From NCBI GenBank assembly GCA_934655935.1, contig CAKUHJ010000093.1:1-7362 (forward strand): a stretch of 7,362 nt of DNA, read 5' to 3'. The notes beneath the pieces are model-generated. The model saw nothing but the letters and a program-made list of their open reading frames with translations, was not told the DNA's origin and searched no databases. Origin of the DNA: an uncultured Oscillospiraceae bacterium. GTDB lineage: Bacteria > Bacillota > Clostridia > Oscillospirales > Oscillospiraceae. The translations under genes were made by a program, and so were the position numbers. This document shows positions 1-6,616 of the stretch, in pieces (the stretch's first letter is position 1; every line of letters starts with the position of its first letter).

Positions 1-1099
1 GATTATCTTCATCGACGAAATCGACGCCGTCGGCCGCCGCCGCGGCGCAGGCCTTGGCGGCGGGCACGACGAGCGCGAGCAGACGCTCAACCAGCTGCTG
101 GTTGAGATGGACGGCTTCTCGGCAAACGAGGGCGTGATTGTTCTGGCCGCGACAAACCGGCAGGACATTCTGGACCCGGCGCTGCTGCGCCCTGGCCGCT
201 TCGACCGGCAGATTTACGTCGGCAGTCCCGACTGGCGCGGACGAGAGGAAATTCTCCGCGTGCATGCGCGCAACAAGCCGCTCTCGGACGACGTCAGCCT
301 CTCTGCCATTGCGCGTGCCACCGCAGGCTTTACCGGCGCGGACCTTGCGAACCTTCTCAACGAGGGCGCGCTGCTCGCCGCGCGCAGAGCCTCCGGCGCA
401 ATCTGCATGAAGGACCTCGAGGACGCAATGATCAAGGTCATCGCCGGCCCGGAAAAGCGCTCGCGCGTGGTCGGCAAGGCCGAGCGGCGCCTGACGGCGG
501 TCCATGAGGCCGGGCACGCCATCTGCATGTACTGCCTGGATACGCAGGACCCCGTGCACCTGATTACCATCATTCCCCGCGGCGCCGCCGGCGGCATGAC
601 CATCAGTCTTCCGCAGGACGACCGGCAGTACCGCTCGCGCAACGAAATGTTTGAGACCATCGTCACCTACCTTGGCGGCCGCGTCGCGGAGGCGCTGAAG
701 CTGAAGGACGTCTCTACAGGCGCTTCAAGCGATCTTCGCAGCGCCACATCGATTGCGCGCGATATGATCGCAAAATACGGCATGAGCGACGCGCTTGGCC
801 CCGTCGCATTTGACACCGGCGGAGAGGTCTTCATCGGCCGCGACTACGAAAAAACGAAGTCCTATTCCGAGGCGACCGCAGGTCAGATCGACCGCCAGGT
901 GGAGGAGCTTCTGCGCCTGGCCTACGCCCGCTGCGAGGAGCTTCTGACCGCGCATACTGCCCAGCTTGACCGGATTGCGGATTTCCTGCTGGAAAATGAG
1001 AACATGTCCCGGCTGCAGTTCGAAGCCGTCATGCGCAGCGAAACGCCGCTTGACGAGCCCGAACGGGTTCCGTTTTCCGCGGAGCCGGAGGAGACCTGA
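1..1099 (+). CDS. ftsH: FtsH ATP-dependent zinc metalloprotease, C-terminal part (5' end outside window)
   Basis: This is a membrane-anchored AAA+ protease that unfolds and degrades misassembled membrane proteins and some short-lived regulators. The reading frame is open from base 2, so the transmembrane N-terminus and Walker A lie upstream of the window. Visible in order are: Walker B IIFIDEID at once, followed by the FtsH pore-to-SRH stretch ending [16 protein letters not shown]; the second region of homology with arginine fingers RPGRFDR (bases 188-208); the zinc site HEAGH (503-517); and the third zinc ligand Asp in TGASSDLR (codon 731-733). The C-terminal helical part, including [12 protein letters not shown] and a YSEATA-like segment, is complete to the TGA at 1097. 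Spacing from Walker B to HEAGH (about 167 codons) and on to the Asp (76 codons) matches the family. No catalytic residue is missing. Family assignment is secure; a specialised FtsH paralogue cannot be excluded without the N-terminus. Confidence 0.96.
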   Translation, partial: IIFIDEIDAVGRRRGAGLGGGHDEREQTLNQLLVEMDGFSANEGVIVLAATNRQDILDPALLRPGRFDRQIYVGSPDWRGREEILRVHARNKPLSDDVSLSAIARATAGFTGADLANLLNEGALLAARRASGAICMKDLEDAMIKVIAGPEKRSRVVGKAERRLTAVHEAGHAICMYCLDTQDPVHLITIIPRGAAGGMTISLPQDDRQYRSRNEMFETIVTYLGGRVAEALKLKDVSTGASSDLRSATSIARDMIAKYGMSDALGPVAFDTGGEVFIGRDYEKTKSYSEATAGQIDRQVEELLRLAYARCEELLTAHTAQLDRIADFLLENENMSRLQFEAVMRSETPLDEPERVPFSAEPEET

Positions 1100-1105
1100 A
1101 CGCAC

Positions 1106-1132
1106 CAGGCACTGCAGCGTCTGCCGTGCCTG
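1106..1132 (+). terminator. Hairpin just after ftsH, weak terminator candidate
   Basis: The arms CAGGCACTGCAG and CTGCCGTGCCTG pair at 11 of 12 positions (one T/C mismatch) around a CGT loop, starting 7 bases after the ftsH stop codon. The position suits a 3' end structure. No T-run follows (the next bases are AGACTGTCG), so it is not a textbook intrinsic terminator. It may instead stabilise the transcript 3' end. Confidence 0.4.
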
Positions 1133-1158
1133 AGACTGTCGAAAAACCATGATATGCT
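1130..1158 (+). promoter_or_regulatory. Weak promoter candidate in the ftsH-radical SAM gap
   Basis: An extended -10 like sequence, TGA followed by TATGCT (1153-1158, 4 of 6 to TATAAT), lies 17 bases downstream of CTGAGA (1130-1135, 4 of 6 to TTGACA). It would start transcription near 1165, about 150 bases before the radical SAM start, giving a long structured leader. Both hexamers are poor and a hairpin overlaps the start region, so this is tentative. Confidence 0.22.
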
Positions 1159-1176
1159 GCTCTGCAACAGAGCGGC
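1156..1176 (+). other. 9-bp hairpin
   Basis: GCTGCTCTG and CAGAGCGGC pair through nine positions, one of them a G-U wobble, around the loop CAA. It lies immediately after the weak -10 like sequence. Function unknown. Confidence 0.4.
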
Positions 1177-1186
1177 GGGAAAGTGT

Positions 1187-1208
1187 GAAGGGGGCAAACG
1201 CCCCCTTC
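1187..1208 (+). other. Perfect 9-bp GC-rich hairpin
   Basis: GAAGGGGGC and GCCCCCTTC form a perfect stem with an AAAC loop. The stem strength resembles a rho-independent terminator, but the following bases CGCGTTC are not T-rich, so efficient termination on the plus strand is doubtful. Stability makes formation in RNA likely if the region is transcribed. Confidence 0.55.
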
Positions 1209-1221
1209 GCGTTCAATCAGT

Positions 1222-1255
1222 CGGTTTTCTGAACTTTTTGAAGTTCAAAAAACCG
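1222..1255. repeat. 15-bp inverted repeat in the radical SAM leader
   Basis: CGGTTTTCTGAACTT (1222-1236) and AAGTTCAAAAAACCG (1241-1255) pair at 14 of 15 positions around TTTG. It ends 62 bases before the radical SAM start codon. It could act as an RNA hairpin or as a double-stranded operator. No flanking T-run supports a terminator, and no known riboswitch class is recognisable. Confidence 0.5.
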
Positions 1256-1258
1256 GGT

Positions 1259-1292
1259 CCAGCGGGGCGAAAAGACGTTTTCGACACGCTGG
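1259..1292 (+). other. Two-part hairpin upstream of the radical SAM gene
   Basis: CCAGCG (1259-1264) pairs with CGCTGG (1287-1292). After a symmetrical three-by-three internal loop, CGAAAA (1268-1273) pairs with TTTTCG (1278-1283) around GACG. The structure ends 14 bases before the Shine-Dalgarno GGAGG at 1307, so it leaves the ribosome site free. Confidence 0.4.
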
Positions 1293-1317
1293 CCTATTTT
1301 ACAGGCGGAGGATTTTC

Positions 1318-2238
1318 ATGTATTATCGCGCGCTGAACGAATATCTGCGCGATCGCTTTGGCTGCAAGGTGTATAAGCTTTCGCTCTGCTCCGGCTGCAC
1401 CTGCCCGAATCGCGACGGAACCCTGGGCCGCGACGGCTGCAGCTTCTGCAGCGGCAGCGGCGAATTTTCCCCCAGCGCCGCGCTCCCCATCCCGGAGCAA
1501 CTGGCCCAGGCGCGCCGCCTGGTCTCCGGAAAGGTCCGGGATGCGCGCTATATCGCCTATTTTCAGTCCTATACGAACACCTACGCCCCCGCCGGCGTGC
1601 TCAGGCCCCTCTTTGAGGCGGCGATTGCGCCGGAGGACGTTGCGGTCCTTTCCATCGCAACCAGGCCGGACTGCCTGCCGCCGGATATTCTGGCTCTCCT
1701 GCGCGAGCTTGCGCAGCGAAAGCCCCTGTGGGTTGAGCTGGGCCTTCAGACCATGCATGAGGAGACTGCGCGGCGGATTCGCCGCGGCTATCCCCTTTCC
1801 TGCTTCGAAGACGCCGTCGGCGCGCTGCGCGCGCTGGGCGCGGAGGTTATCGTGCACCAGATTCTGGGGCTCCCCGGCGAGACGCCGGAGCAGATGGTGC
1901 AGACCTCGGCCTACATCGGCCGCTGCGGCGCGGCTGGGGTCAAGCTGCATCTGCTGCACGTGCTGCGCGGAACCCAGCTGGCGCTGGACTACGAGGCCGG
2001 GCGCCTCCGGACGCTCGGGCTGGAAGAATATATTACCCTTCTGGAGCGCTGCCTTCGCGTTCTGCCGCCGGAGCTTGTCGTCCACCGCCTGACCGGCGAC
2101 GGCGCAAAGCGGGCGCTCCTTGCGCCCCTCTGGAGCGCGGATAAGAAGCGCGTACTCAATGAAATTCATCGCCGCTTCCTGCAGGATGATCTGATCCAGG
2201 GAAGCGCTATTTCTGCCCGGGGAGTGTACGCGCCGTGA
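1318..2238 (+). CDS. YhcC-type (TIGR01212-like) radical SAM protein
   Basis: This is a predicted cytosolic radical S-adenosylmethionine enzyme: a 4Fe-4S cluster cleaves SAM to start radical chemistry. The substrate of this subfamily is, to my knowledge, not settled. The 306 residues match the usual length. The cluster ligands are C29, C41 and C44, in CPNRDG followed by GCSFC: a CX11CX2C spacing typical of YhcC relatives rather than the classic CX3CX2C. Other family signatures are YFQSYTNTY (81-89), SIATRPD (112-118), VELGLQT (139-145), the HQILGLPGET glycine-rich stretch, the KLHLLHVLRGT segment and the C-terminal VVHRLTGDG. The start ATG is set by GGAGG at 1307-1311, six bases upstream. The stop overlaps the helicase start, so the two genes are probably co-expressed. 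All motifs are intact. Subfamily assignment is strong; the reaction is unknown. Confidence 0.92.
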   Translation: MYYRALNEYLRDRFGCKVYKLSLCSGCTCPNRDGTLGRDGCSFCSGSGEFSPSAALPIPEQLAQARRLVSGKVRDARYIAYFQSYTNTYAPAGVLRPLFEAAIAPEDVAVLSIATRPDCLPPDILALLRELAQRKPLWVELGLQTMHEETARRIRRGYPLSCFEDAVGALRALGAEVIVHQILGLPGETPEQMVQTSAYIGRCGAAGVKLHLLHVLRGTQLALDYEAGRLRTLGLEEYITLLERCLRVLPPELVVHRLTGDGAKRALLAPLWSADKKRVLNEIHRRFLQDDLIQGSAISARGVYAP

Positions 2239-4322
2239 CGTTGGAACAGTTTCTGGATACCTATCATCTTTCCCTGGACGCGCAGCAGCGCGCGGCAGCC
2301 GGCACAAAGGACGGGCCCGTTCTGCTCCTTGCCGTACCCGGAAGCGGCAAAACGACGGTGCTGATTGCAAGGCTCGGCTATCTCATCTACGGCTGCGGGA
2401 TTGCGCCGGAGAAAATCCTGACCGTCACCTACACCGTTTCCGCCGCACAGGATATGCGTGCGCGCTTTACCCGCTTCTTTGGCCCGGAGCTTGCGCCCCG
2501 GCTGAGCTTTTTTACCATCAACGGGCTCTGCAGCCGGGTCATCCGCCGCTGCGAGCAGCTTTACGGAAGGCCAGCCTTCCAGCTTCTGGAGGACAGCGGC
2601 AGACAAGCCGCGATGCTTTCTGAAATTTACCGGGGCATTGCGGGCGATTTTTCGTCTGAAAGCACAATCAAAAGCCTGCAGACGCACATCACCTATGTCA
2701 AGAACGCCATGCTGGACCCGCAGGCGCTCGAAAGCTACCAGCCCGAGGGCATTTCGGACTTTCCAGAGCTTTACCGCGCCTATACCGCGCATATGCGCGC
2801 GCTGCGGCTGATGGACTATGACGATCAGCTTCTGTATGCCTACCGGCTGCTGCAGAAAAGCCCGGAGCTGCTGGGTGAGCTTCGTGCGCGCTGGCGCTAC
2901 CTTTGTGTGGATGAGGCGCAGGACACCTCTGAGCTCCAGCACGCCATCGTCCGTCTGCTCGCGGGCCCCCGGCCAAATCTTTTTATGGTCGGCGACGAGG
3001 ACCAGAGCATCTACGGCTTCCGCGCCGCCTGCCCGCAGGCGCTTCTGCGCTTTGAGACGGACTATCCCGGCGCGCAGACGCTCTGTCTCGAGCAGAACTA
3101 CCGCAGCGCCGCGGACATTGTCGTCGCCGCCGGGCGCTTCATCCGGCAGAATTCCGCCAGACGGGAAAAGAATATGAAGCCTGTCCGTCCTGCGGGCGCG
3201 CCGGTGCGCGCGGTGGTCGTCAAGGACCGGCTGGAGCAGTACCGCTTTCTTGCAAGGCTTGCACAGGAGGGCGGCATGGAAACCGCCATCCTGTACCGGG
3301 ACAATGACAGCGCGCTTCCGCTGATCGACCTTCTCAGCCGCGCAGGCGTCCCCTATTGCTGCCGGAAAACCGACTCAAGCTTTTTTACGCACAAGTCCGT
3401 GCAGGATATCGTCGATATTCTGCTGTTTTCCATGGACCCCTGCGACGCCGTGCGCTTTCTGCGGATTTACTATAAGCTGGGCGCGCCCATCAGCAAGGCC
3501 GCTGCCGAGGCCGCGGCGGCCCGGAGCCGCGCCGGCGGGCAGAGCGTTCTGGACTGTCTTCTGTGCGACGCGTCCCTCAGCGACTGGACGCGCGACCTGA
3601 TCCGCCGGACACGCGCCGTGCTTCTCCAGCTGCCGCAGGAGCCGGCCGGAAAGGCCATTGAAATGATTCTCAGCATGGGCTATTCCAACTATCTGCAGCA
3701 GCGCGGTTTGGATGAAAACAAGGTGCAGATTCTCTGCGCCATCGGCACGCAGGAAAAAAGCCCGCAGAGTCTTCTTGCCCGCCTGCAGGAGCTGGAGGCG
3801 CTGCTCCGCGCCGGCGGCGCGGAACAGGCGCCCGTGCTTCTTTCTACCATCCATTCCGCAAAGGGCCTGGAATTCCCGCGCGTCATCCTGATGGACGTCG
3901 CTGACGGACTTCTTCCCAACGTCCTGCCGCCGGAGGGCGTTGTCCGCGAGGACGCGCTGCAGGCCTTCGAGGAGGAGCGGCGGCTATTCTACGTCGGCAT
4001 GACGCGAGCGCAGGAGGAGCTTCTGATTCTGCGCTTCAAAAGCCCTGCGCTGCGCTCCTGCTTCTCCGATTTTCTGTTTGCAAAGAAGCCGCCCGCGGTG
4101 AAAAAGCCCATCGTAAAAAAGTCCCGGCAGACGCTGCAGCGTCTTTGCGGCGGCTTTGTCCCCGGCATGCGCGTGGTGCACAGGCTGTTCGGGCCGGGTC
4201 TTCTTCTGAGCAAGGATGCAGACGGCATTGTTCTCATCCGCTTTGACCACGGACCGGAGCGGCGGATGCTCCTGCGCCTGCTTGTGGACGAGGAGCTTCT
4301 GCGCGCAGAAAACGGGAATTGA
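2235..4322 (+). CDS. UvrD/PcrA-like superfamily 1 DNA helicase
   Basis: This is a predicted ATP-dependent 3'-to-5' DNA helicase of repair or replication-fork clearance. The motifs run in order: an N-terminal Q-like segment LDAQQRAA; Walker A VPGSGKTT (K39, T40); motif II VDEAQD (225-230); motif III GDEDQSIYGFR (253-263); motif IV EQNYRS (286-291); motif V TIHSAKGLE (538-546); and motif VI LFYVGMTRA (584-592, arginine finger R591). Residues about 641-692 (VPGM, VVHRLFGPG, VLIRFDHG) resemble the Tudor-like tail that in PcrA/UvrD contacts RNA polymerase. At 695 residues it is slightly shorter than typical PcrA. The GTG start overlaps the radical SAM stop as GTGA; GGGGAG at 2219-2224 lies ten bases upstream. 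A second, more divergent paralogue beside a main pcrA elsewhere is possible, so no symbol is given. Confidence 0.94.
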   Translation: MTLEQFLDTYHLSLDAQQRAAAGTKDGPVLLLAVPGSGKTTVLIARLGYLIYGCGIAPEKILTVTYTVSAAQDMRARFTRFFGPELAPRLSFFTINGLCSRVIRRCEQLYGRPAFQLLEDSGRQAAMLSEIYRGIAGDFSSESTIKSLQTHITYVKNAMLDPQALESYQPEGISDFPELYRAYTAHMRALRLMDYDDQLLYAYRLLQKSPELLGELRARWRYLCVDEAQDTSELQHAIVRLLAGPRPNLFMVGDEDQSIYGFRAACPQALLRFETDYPGAQTLCLEQNYRSAADIVVAAGRFIRQNSARREKNMKPVRPAGAPVRAVVVKDRLEQYRFLARLAQEGGMETAILYRDNDSALPLIDLLSRAGVPYCCRKTDSSFFTHKSVQDIVDILLFSMDPCDAVRFLRIYYKLGAPISKAAAEAAAARSRAGGQSVLDCLLCDASLSDWTRDLIRRTRAVLLQLPQEPAGKAIEMILSMGYSNYLQQRGLDENKVQILCAIGTQEKSPQSLLARLQELEALLRAGGAEQAPVLLSTIHSAKGLEFPRVILMDVADGLLPNVLPPEGVVREDALQAFEEERRLFYVGMTRAQEELLILRFKSPALRSCFSDFLFAKKPPAVKKPIVKKSRQTLQRLCGGFVPGMRVVHRLFGPGLLLSKDADGIVLIRFDHGPERRMLLRLLVDEELLRAENGN

Positions 4323-4347
4323 CAAATTTCTGCATTTCGTATATTCT
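4319..4347 (+). promoter_or_regulatory. Sigma-A-type promoter for the DUF975 gene
   Basis: A perfect TTGACA -35 box (4319-4324) overlaps the helicase stop codon TGA (4320-4322). A 17-base spacer leads to TATTCT (4342-4347, 4 of 6). TATATT at 4340-4345 (5 of 6, 15-base spacing) is an alternative -10. The segment is sharply more AT-rich than its surroundings. Expected transcription start is near 4354, about 30 bases before the ATG at 4385. Confidence 0.72.
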
Positions 4348-4365
4348 TATTTCAAATACAGAAAT
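4326..4365. promoter_or_regulatory. Interrupted palindrome over the DUF975 promoter, possible operator
   Basis: ATTTCTGCATTT (4326-4337) and AAATACAGAAAT (4354-4365) are inverted repeats matching at 11 of 12 positions, separated by 16 bases. The centre falls at about 4345, inside the -10 region. The left arm would lie upstream of the transcription start, so a DNA-binding site for a dimeric or paired regulator fits better than an RNA hairpin. The regulator is unknown, and AT-richness raises the chance of coincidence. Confidence 0.4.
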
Positions 4366-4384
4366 CATGGGAGGAATCTACACC

Positions 4385-5125
4385 ATGTACGCAAGAGATT
4401 TTCGCCGCATTGCGCGCGAGGCGCTGGCCGGGCGCTGGGCGCTGGCATTGGCTGTGGGCCTTGTGGCTGCGATTCTGGGCGCAACCGTTGGCTCCGGCAC
4501 AGAGGATTTTTTCGGAAACGTCACCGCGCAGCTTGACAACAACGGCTATTTTGACGCCTACAATTCGTTTTTCAGCAGCGACCTCTTCCGCACCGCGCTG
4601 CCGCTGATTCTGATGCTGGCCTCGCTTGCGGGCACCCTCAGCCTGATTCGCTTTGTCCTGGGCGGCCCGATTTCACTCGGCTACGCAAAGTTCAGTCTCG
4701 GCCTTGTGGACCGTCGTGAAGTCTCCTTCTCCGATCTGTTTTCAAAGATGGACTGCTTCGGAAAGGGCTTTTTGATGAAGCTGCTCATGGGCGTCTATAT
4801 TACGCTCTGGACTCTCCTGCTGATCGTCCCCGGCATTATGAAGGCCTACAGCTATGCGATGACGCCCTATATTCTCGCCGAGAATCCGCAGATGGGCGCA
4901 AACGAGGCCATTACCGCCTCCAAGAATCTGATGTACGGCAAGCGCTGGCGGCTTTTCTGCCTGCAGATGAGCTTTATCGGCTGGGCGCTGCTTTCCGCGC
5001 TGACGCTCGGCGTCGGCACGCTCTGGCTCCGCCCCTATGAGGAGACGGCAACCGCCGCCTTCTACCGCCAGATCTGCTACGAAGAGTCCAATCCCGCCGG
5101 CGCCTTCGGCCCGGAATTCGACTGA
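4385..5125 (+). CDS. DUF975 family integral membrane protein
   Basis: This is an integral membrane protein of the DUF975 family, whose function is not established. The 246 residues show four hydrophobic segments at about 18-36, 71-93, 129-151 and 190-214, with acidic and polar loops between. Family-typical stretches are present: the LSLIRF and GGPISLGYA segment around 85-101, LIVPGIMKAYSYAM (146-159), YILAENP (162-168), the EAITASKNLMYGKRWRLF region (174-191), SFIGW (196-200) and RPYEETA near the end. The ATG at 4385 is preferred because GGGAGG at 4369-4374 lies ten bases upstream. An in-frame ATG at 4367 overlaps that site, and a TTG at 4319 is the promoter's -35 box. It has its own promoter and ends at a strong terminator, so it is probably a single-gene unit, though read-through from the helicase is possible. 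Confidence 0.9.
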   Translation: MYARDFRRIAREALAGRWALALAVGLVAAILGATVGSGTEDFFGNVTAQLDNNGYFDAYNSFFSSDLFRTALPLILMLASLAGTLSLIRFVLGGPISLGYAKFSLGLVDRREVSFSDLFSKMDCFGKGFLMKLLMGVYITLWTLLLIVPGIMKAYSYAMTPYILAENPQMGANEAITASKNLMYGKRWRLFCLQMSFIGWALLSALTLGVGTLWLRPYEETATAAFYRQICYEESNPAGAFGPEFD

Positions 5126-5138
5126 TTCAGAAATTCAA

Positions 5139-5175
5139 AAAAGGAGCAGACGGTATTCAGCCGTCTGCTCCTTTT
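5139..5175. terminator. Bidirectional rho-independent terminator
   Basis: AAAAGGAGCAGACGG (5139-5153) and CCGTCTGCTCCTTTT (5161-5175) form a perfect 15-bp stem with a seven-base loop. On the plus strand it ends in TTTTGTTT; on the minus strand it is followed by a run of T opposite the As at 5137-5142. It begins 13 bases after the DUF975 stop and 35 bases beyond the lipoprotein stop, so it serves both convergent genes. Confidence 0.93.
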
Positions 5176-5179
5176 GTTT

Positions 5180-5195
5180 CGGCGCGGCAGCGCCG
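5180..5195 (-). other. Short GC hairpin between the lipoprotein stop and terminator
   Basis: CGGCGC and GCGCCG form a perfect 6-bp stem around GGCA. In the lipoprotein transcript it precedes the main terminator hairpin. It lacks a T-run of its own, so it is at most an accessory 3' end structure. Confidence 0.35.
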
Positions 5196-5209
5196 GTTGA
5201 TCATCTCCG

Positions 5210-6610
5210 TCAGGAAGCGGCGGCGGGAAGCGCACTGAGGTAGTGCACGCTTCCATAGCCGAAGCGGAGCCGGTAGACCTTGCTGGCCTCCAGGGAGCCG
5301 TCCATCAGAAACACATCAAAGCTTGCCGTGACGATATCGTCCTCCAGCTGTACGCGGACAAGCTCCATCCTCCGCCCGCCGCCAAAGCCGGAGAGCATCG
5401 GCGCAATCACCTCGCCCTGTCGGGCGTCGTAGAGCGTATTTTTTGTAATATCCAGCCGGTAGCCCTCCAGATAGCGGGACAGGACCGCGTCCATCTGCGC
5501 CTGCGTCACATGGTACGCGCCGTCCGCTTCCCGGTAGCAGGCCTCCTGCTCCTCCTGACTGGACAGAAGCGAGAACATCAGCCACAGCTGCGCCTGCGTC
5601 AGCGCAGACGCGTCTGAAAATTCAAAGCCGTTCAGATCCGTCATGCCGATTTCCATGGACGCCAGCAGCGAGCGCAGATATTCCTGCGTCAGAAGCGCCT
5701 CGTCCGGCCGCCACTGCTCGGTTTTCCCCAGATATTCCTCGCGCCCCGGAATCCACGCGCCCTTCCCCGGCACATAGGCCATCTGCAGCGCCGCCGGGCT
5801 TTCTCCGGTCAGCGTCAGATAAAACACATGGTTTTCATCCAGGTCCAGCTCCGCGCCGGTCATCTGGGCCAGAAGCTCGTCAAACTCCACCGCGTGCGCC
5901 GAAAGAAGCTGTAAAAACGCGTCCTTTGCCGCCGCCGTAAAGCTCACAAGGCTTTCACGGTGCTCCGGCGCTATATCATCGTTAAAGTACAGCCGGTCCA
6001 GCGCTTTTGTCTGCTTTGCGTCCAGGACGGCAGCCTGCAGCTGCGCGGAAACGGAAAACTGCACGTCAAGCAGAGCCGGACTCGGCGTAATTTCCTGAAG
6101 AACGCCGTCGGAAATCAGAAAATAGTGGTCGTCATAGTCGTCCGGGTCGGACAGCACGCACAGAAAATCCGTCAGCCGCTCCAGCCCATAGAGCCGGATG
6201 CGTTCCGGGTTTTCCACCCACGGCTGCCACTTCTCCCAGTTCTGCCAGAGCTCATCTGCCAGCGCGCTCTTCGCCGCTGTCTGCGCAAAGTGATTTTCAT
6301 AGCCCTCCAGCGGGTCCTCCGGCTCCAGGCTCAGCGCCGTGTCCCGGCACAGGCGGTATCTCTGCAGATCCTCGCTGACCGGCAGCTCCTCCTGCGGCGC
6401 GCTGTCCGGCTGCTCCTCCGCCGCCGGCTCGGGCGGCGTCGGCGTCTGGTCCTCCGCGCCGGCGCTGGGCTCCGCCTCGGTCTCAGGCAGTTCGTCCGTC
6501 TGGGCAGGCGTCTCCGGGCCCTGCTGCGGCTGCGCTTTTTGGCAGCCGGAAAGCAGCGAAAGCAGCAGCGCCGCGAGCATAAGACCCGCAAGAATTTGAT
6601 TCCTTTTCAT
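5210..6610 (-). CDS. Putative lipoprotein, family not recognised
   Basis: I do not recognise the family. From the ATG at 6610 it has 466 residues. It begins MKRNQ, then a hydrophobic stretch and the lipobox LLSGC, with the lipidated Cys at residue 23 (codon 6544-6542), so it should be exported and anchored to the outer face of the membrane. Residues about 24-77 are a Pro/Glu/Ala-rich, disordered-looking linker. The remaining roughly 390 residues look globular, acidic and mixed alpha/beta, with a DPDDYDDHYF acidic patch and a C-terminal strand-rich part around VTASFDVFLMDGS. The second ATG is preferred over the one at 6616: GGAGGG (6617-6622) abuts the first but sits six bases from the second. 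A lipid-anchored binding or envelope role is inferred only from location. Confidence 0.78.
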   Translation of the reverse strand: MKRNQILAGLMLAALLLSLLSGCQKAQPQQGPETPAQTDELPETEAEPSAGAEDQTPTPPEPAAEEQPDSAPQEELPVSEDLQRYRLCRDTALSLEPEDPLEGYENHFAQTAAKSALADELWQNWEKWQPWVENPERIRLYGLERLTDFLCVLSDPDDYDDHYFLISDGVLQEITPSPALLDVQFSVSAQLQAAVLDAKQTKALDRLYFNDDIAPEHRESLVSFTAAAKDAFLQLLSAHAVEFDELLAQMTGAELDLDENHVFYLTLTGESPAALQMAYVPGKGAWIPGREEYLGKTEQWRPDEALLTQEYLRSLLASMEIGMTDLNGFEFSDASALTQAQLWLMFSLLSSQEEQEACYREADGAYHVTQAQMDAVLSRYLEGYRLDITKNTLYDARQGEVIAPMLSGFGGGRRMELVRVQLEDDIVTASFDVFLMDGSLEASKVYRLRFGYGSVHYLSALPAAAS

Positions 6611-6616
6611 TTGCAT

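Larger units (their letters stand above)
1132..1291. repeat. Hairpin-rich intergenic segment with imperfect terminal inverted repeats
   Basis: The segment begins GAGACTGTCGAAAAA (1132-1146). Its other end, read on the opposite strand, is CAGCGTGTCGAAAAC (1277-1291); the two agree at 11 of 15 positions, including nine consecutive bases TGTCGAAAA. Between them lie three hairpins (1156-1176, 1187-1208, 1222-1255), and the right end sits inside a fourth (1259-1292). No good gene lies here: the only forward frame, starting at 1154, has no ribosome binding site and runs into the radical SAM gene. A small non-autonomous mobile or dispersed repeat element would explain the organisation, but no target-site duplication is visible, so this is inference. 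Confidence 0.3.

Noticed and set aside
1100..1317. tRNA, riboswitch or CRISPR in the structured gap
   Set aside because: There is no cloverleaf or CCA-type 3' end, no regularly spaced direct repeats, and no riboswitch core motif that I recognise. The hairpins are independent inverted repeats.
1154..1336. Plus-strand 60-codon frame in the ftsH-radical SAM gap
   Set aside because: No ribosome site lies upstream, it translates straight through three hairpins and it overlaps the radical SAM start. It is not a credible small protein.
1294..2370. Long minus-strand open frame of 358 codons opposite the radical SAM gene
   Set aside because: It lies almost wholly opposite a gene with intact family motifs, is low-complexity (Ala, Arg, Gln rich) and has no ribosome site or recognisable domain. 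Long antisense frames are expected in GC-rich DNA.
2166..2942. Minus-strand open frame of 258 codons opposite the helicase start
   Set aside because: It is a shadow of the radical SAM end and of helicase motifs I to II, with no domain or ribosome site.
1318..4322. Radical SAM plus helicase as an antiviral defence module
   Set aside because: The radical SAM protein carries YhcC-type rather than viperin-type signatures, and the helicase is PcrA-like with no fused nuclease or defence domain. No mobile-element or defence neighbours are present.
4319..4384. N-terminal extension of the DUF975 protein from the TTG at 4319
   Set aside because: The TTG is part of the promoter -35 box and lies upstream of the expected transcript start. 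The ATG at 4385 has a well-placed GGGAGG and begins at the family's usual N-terminus.
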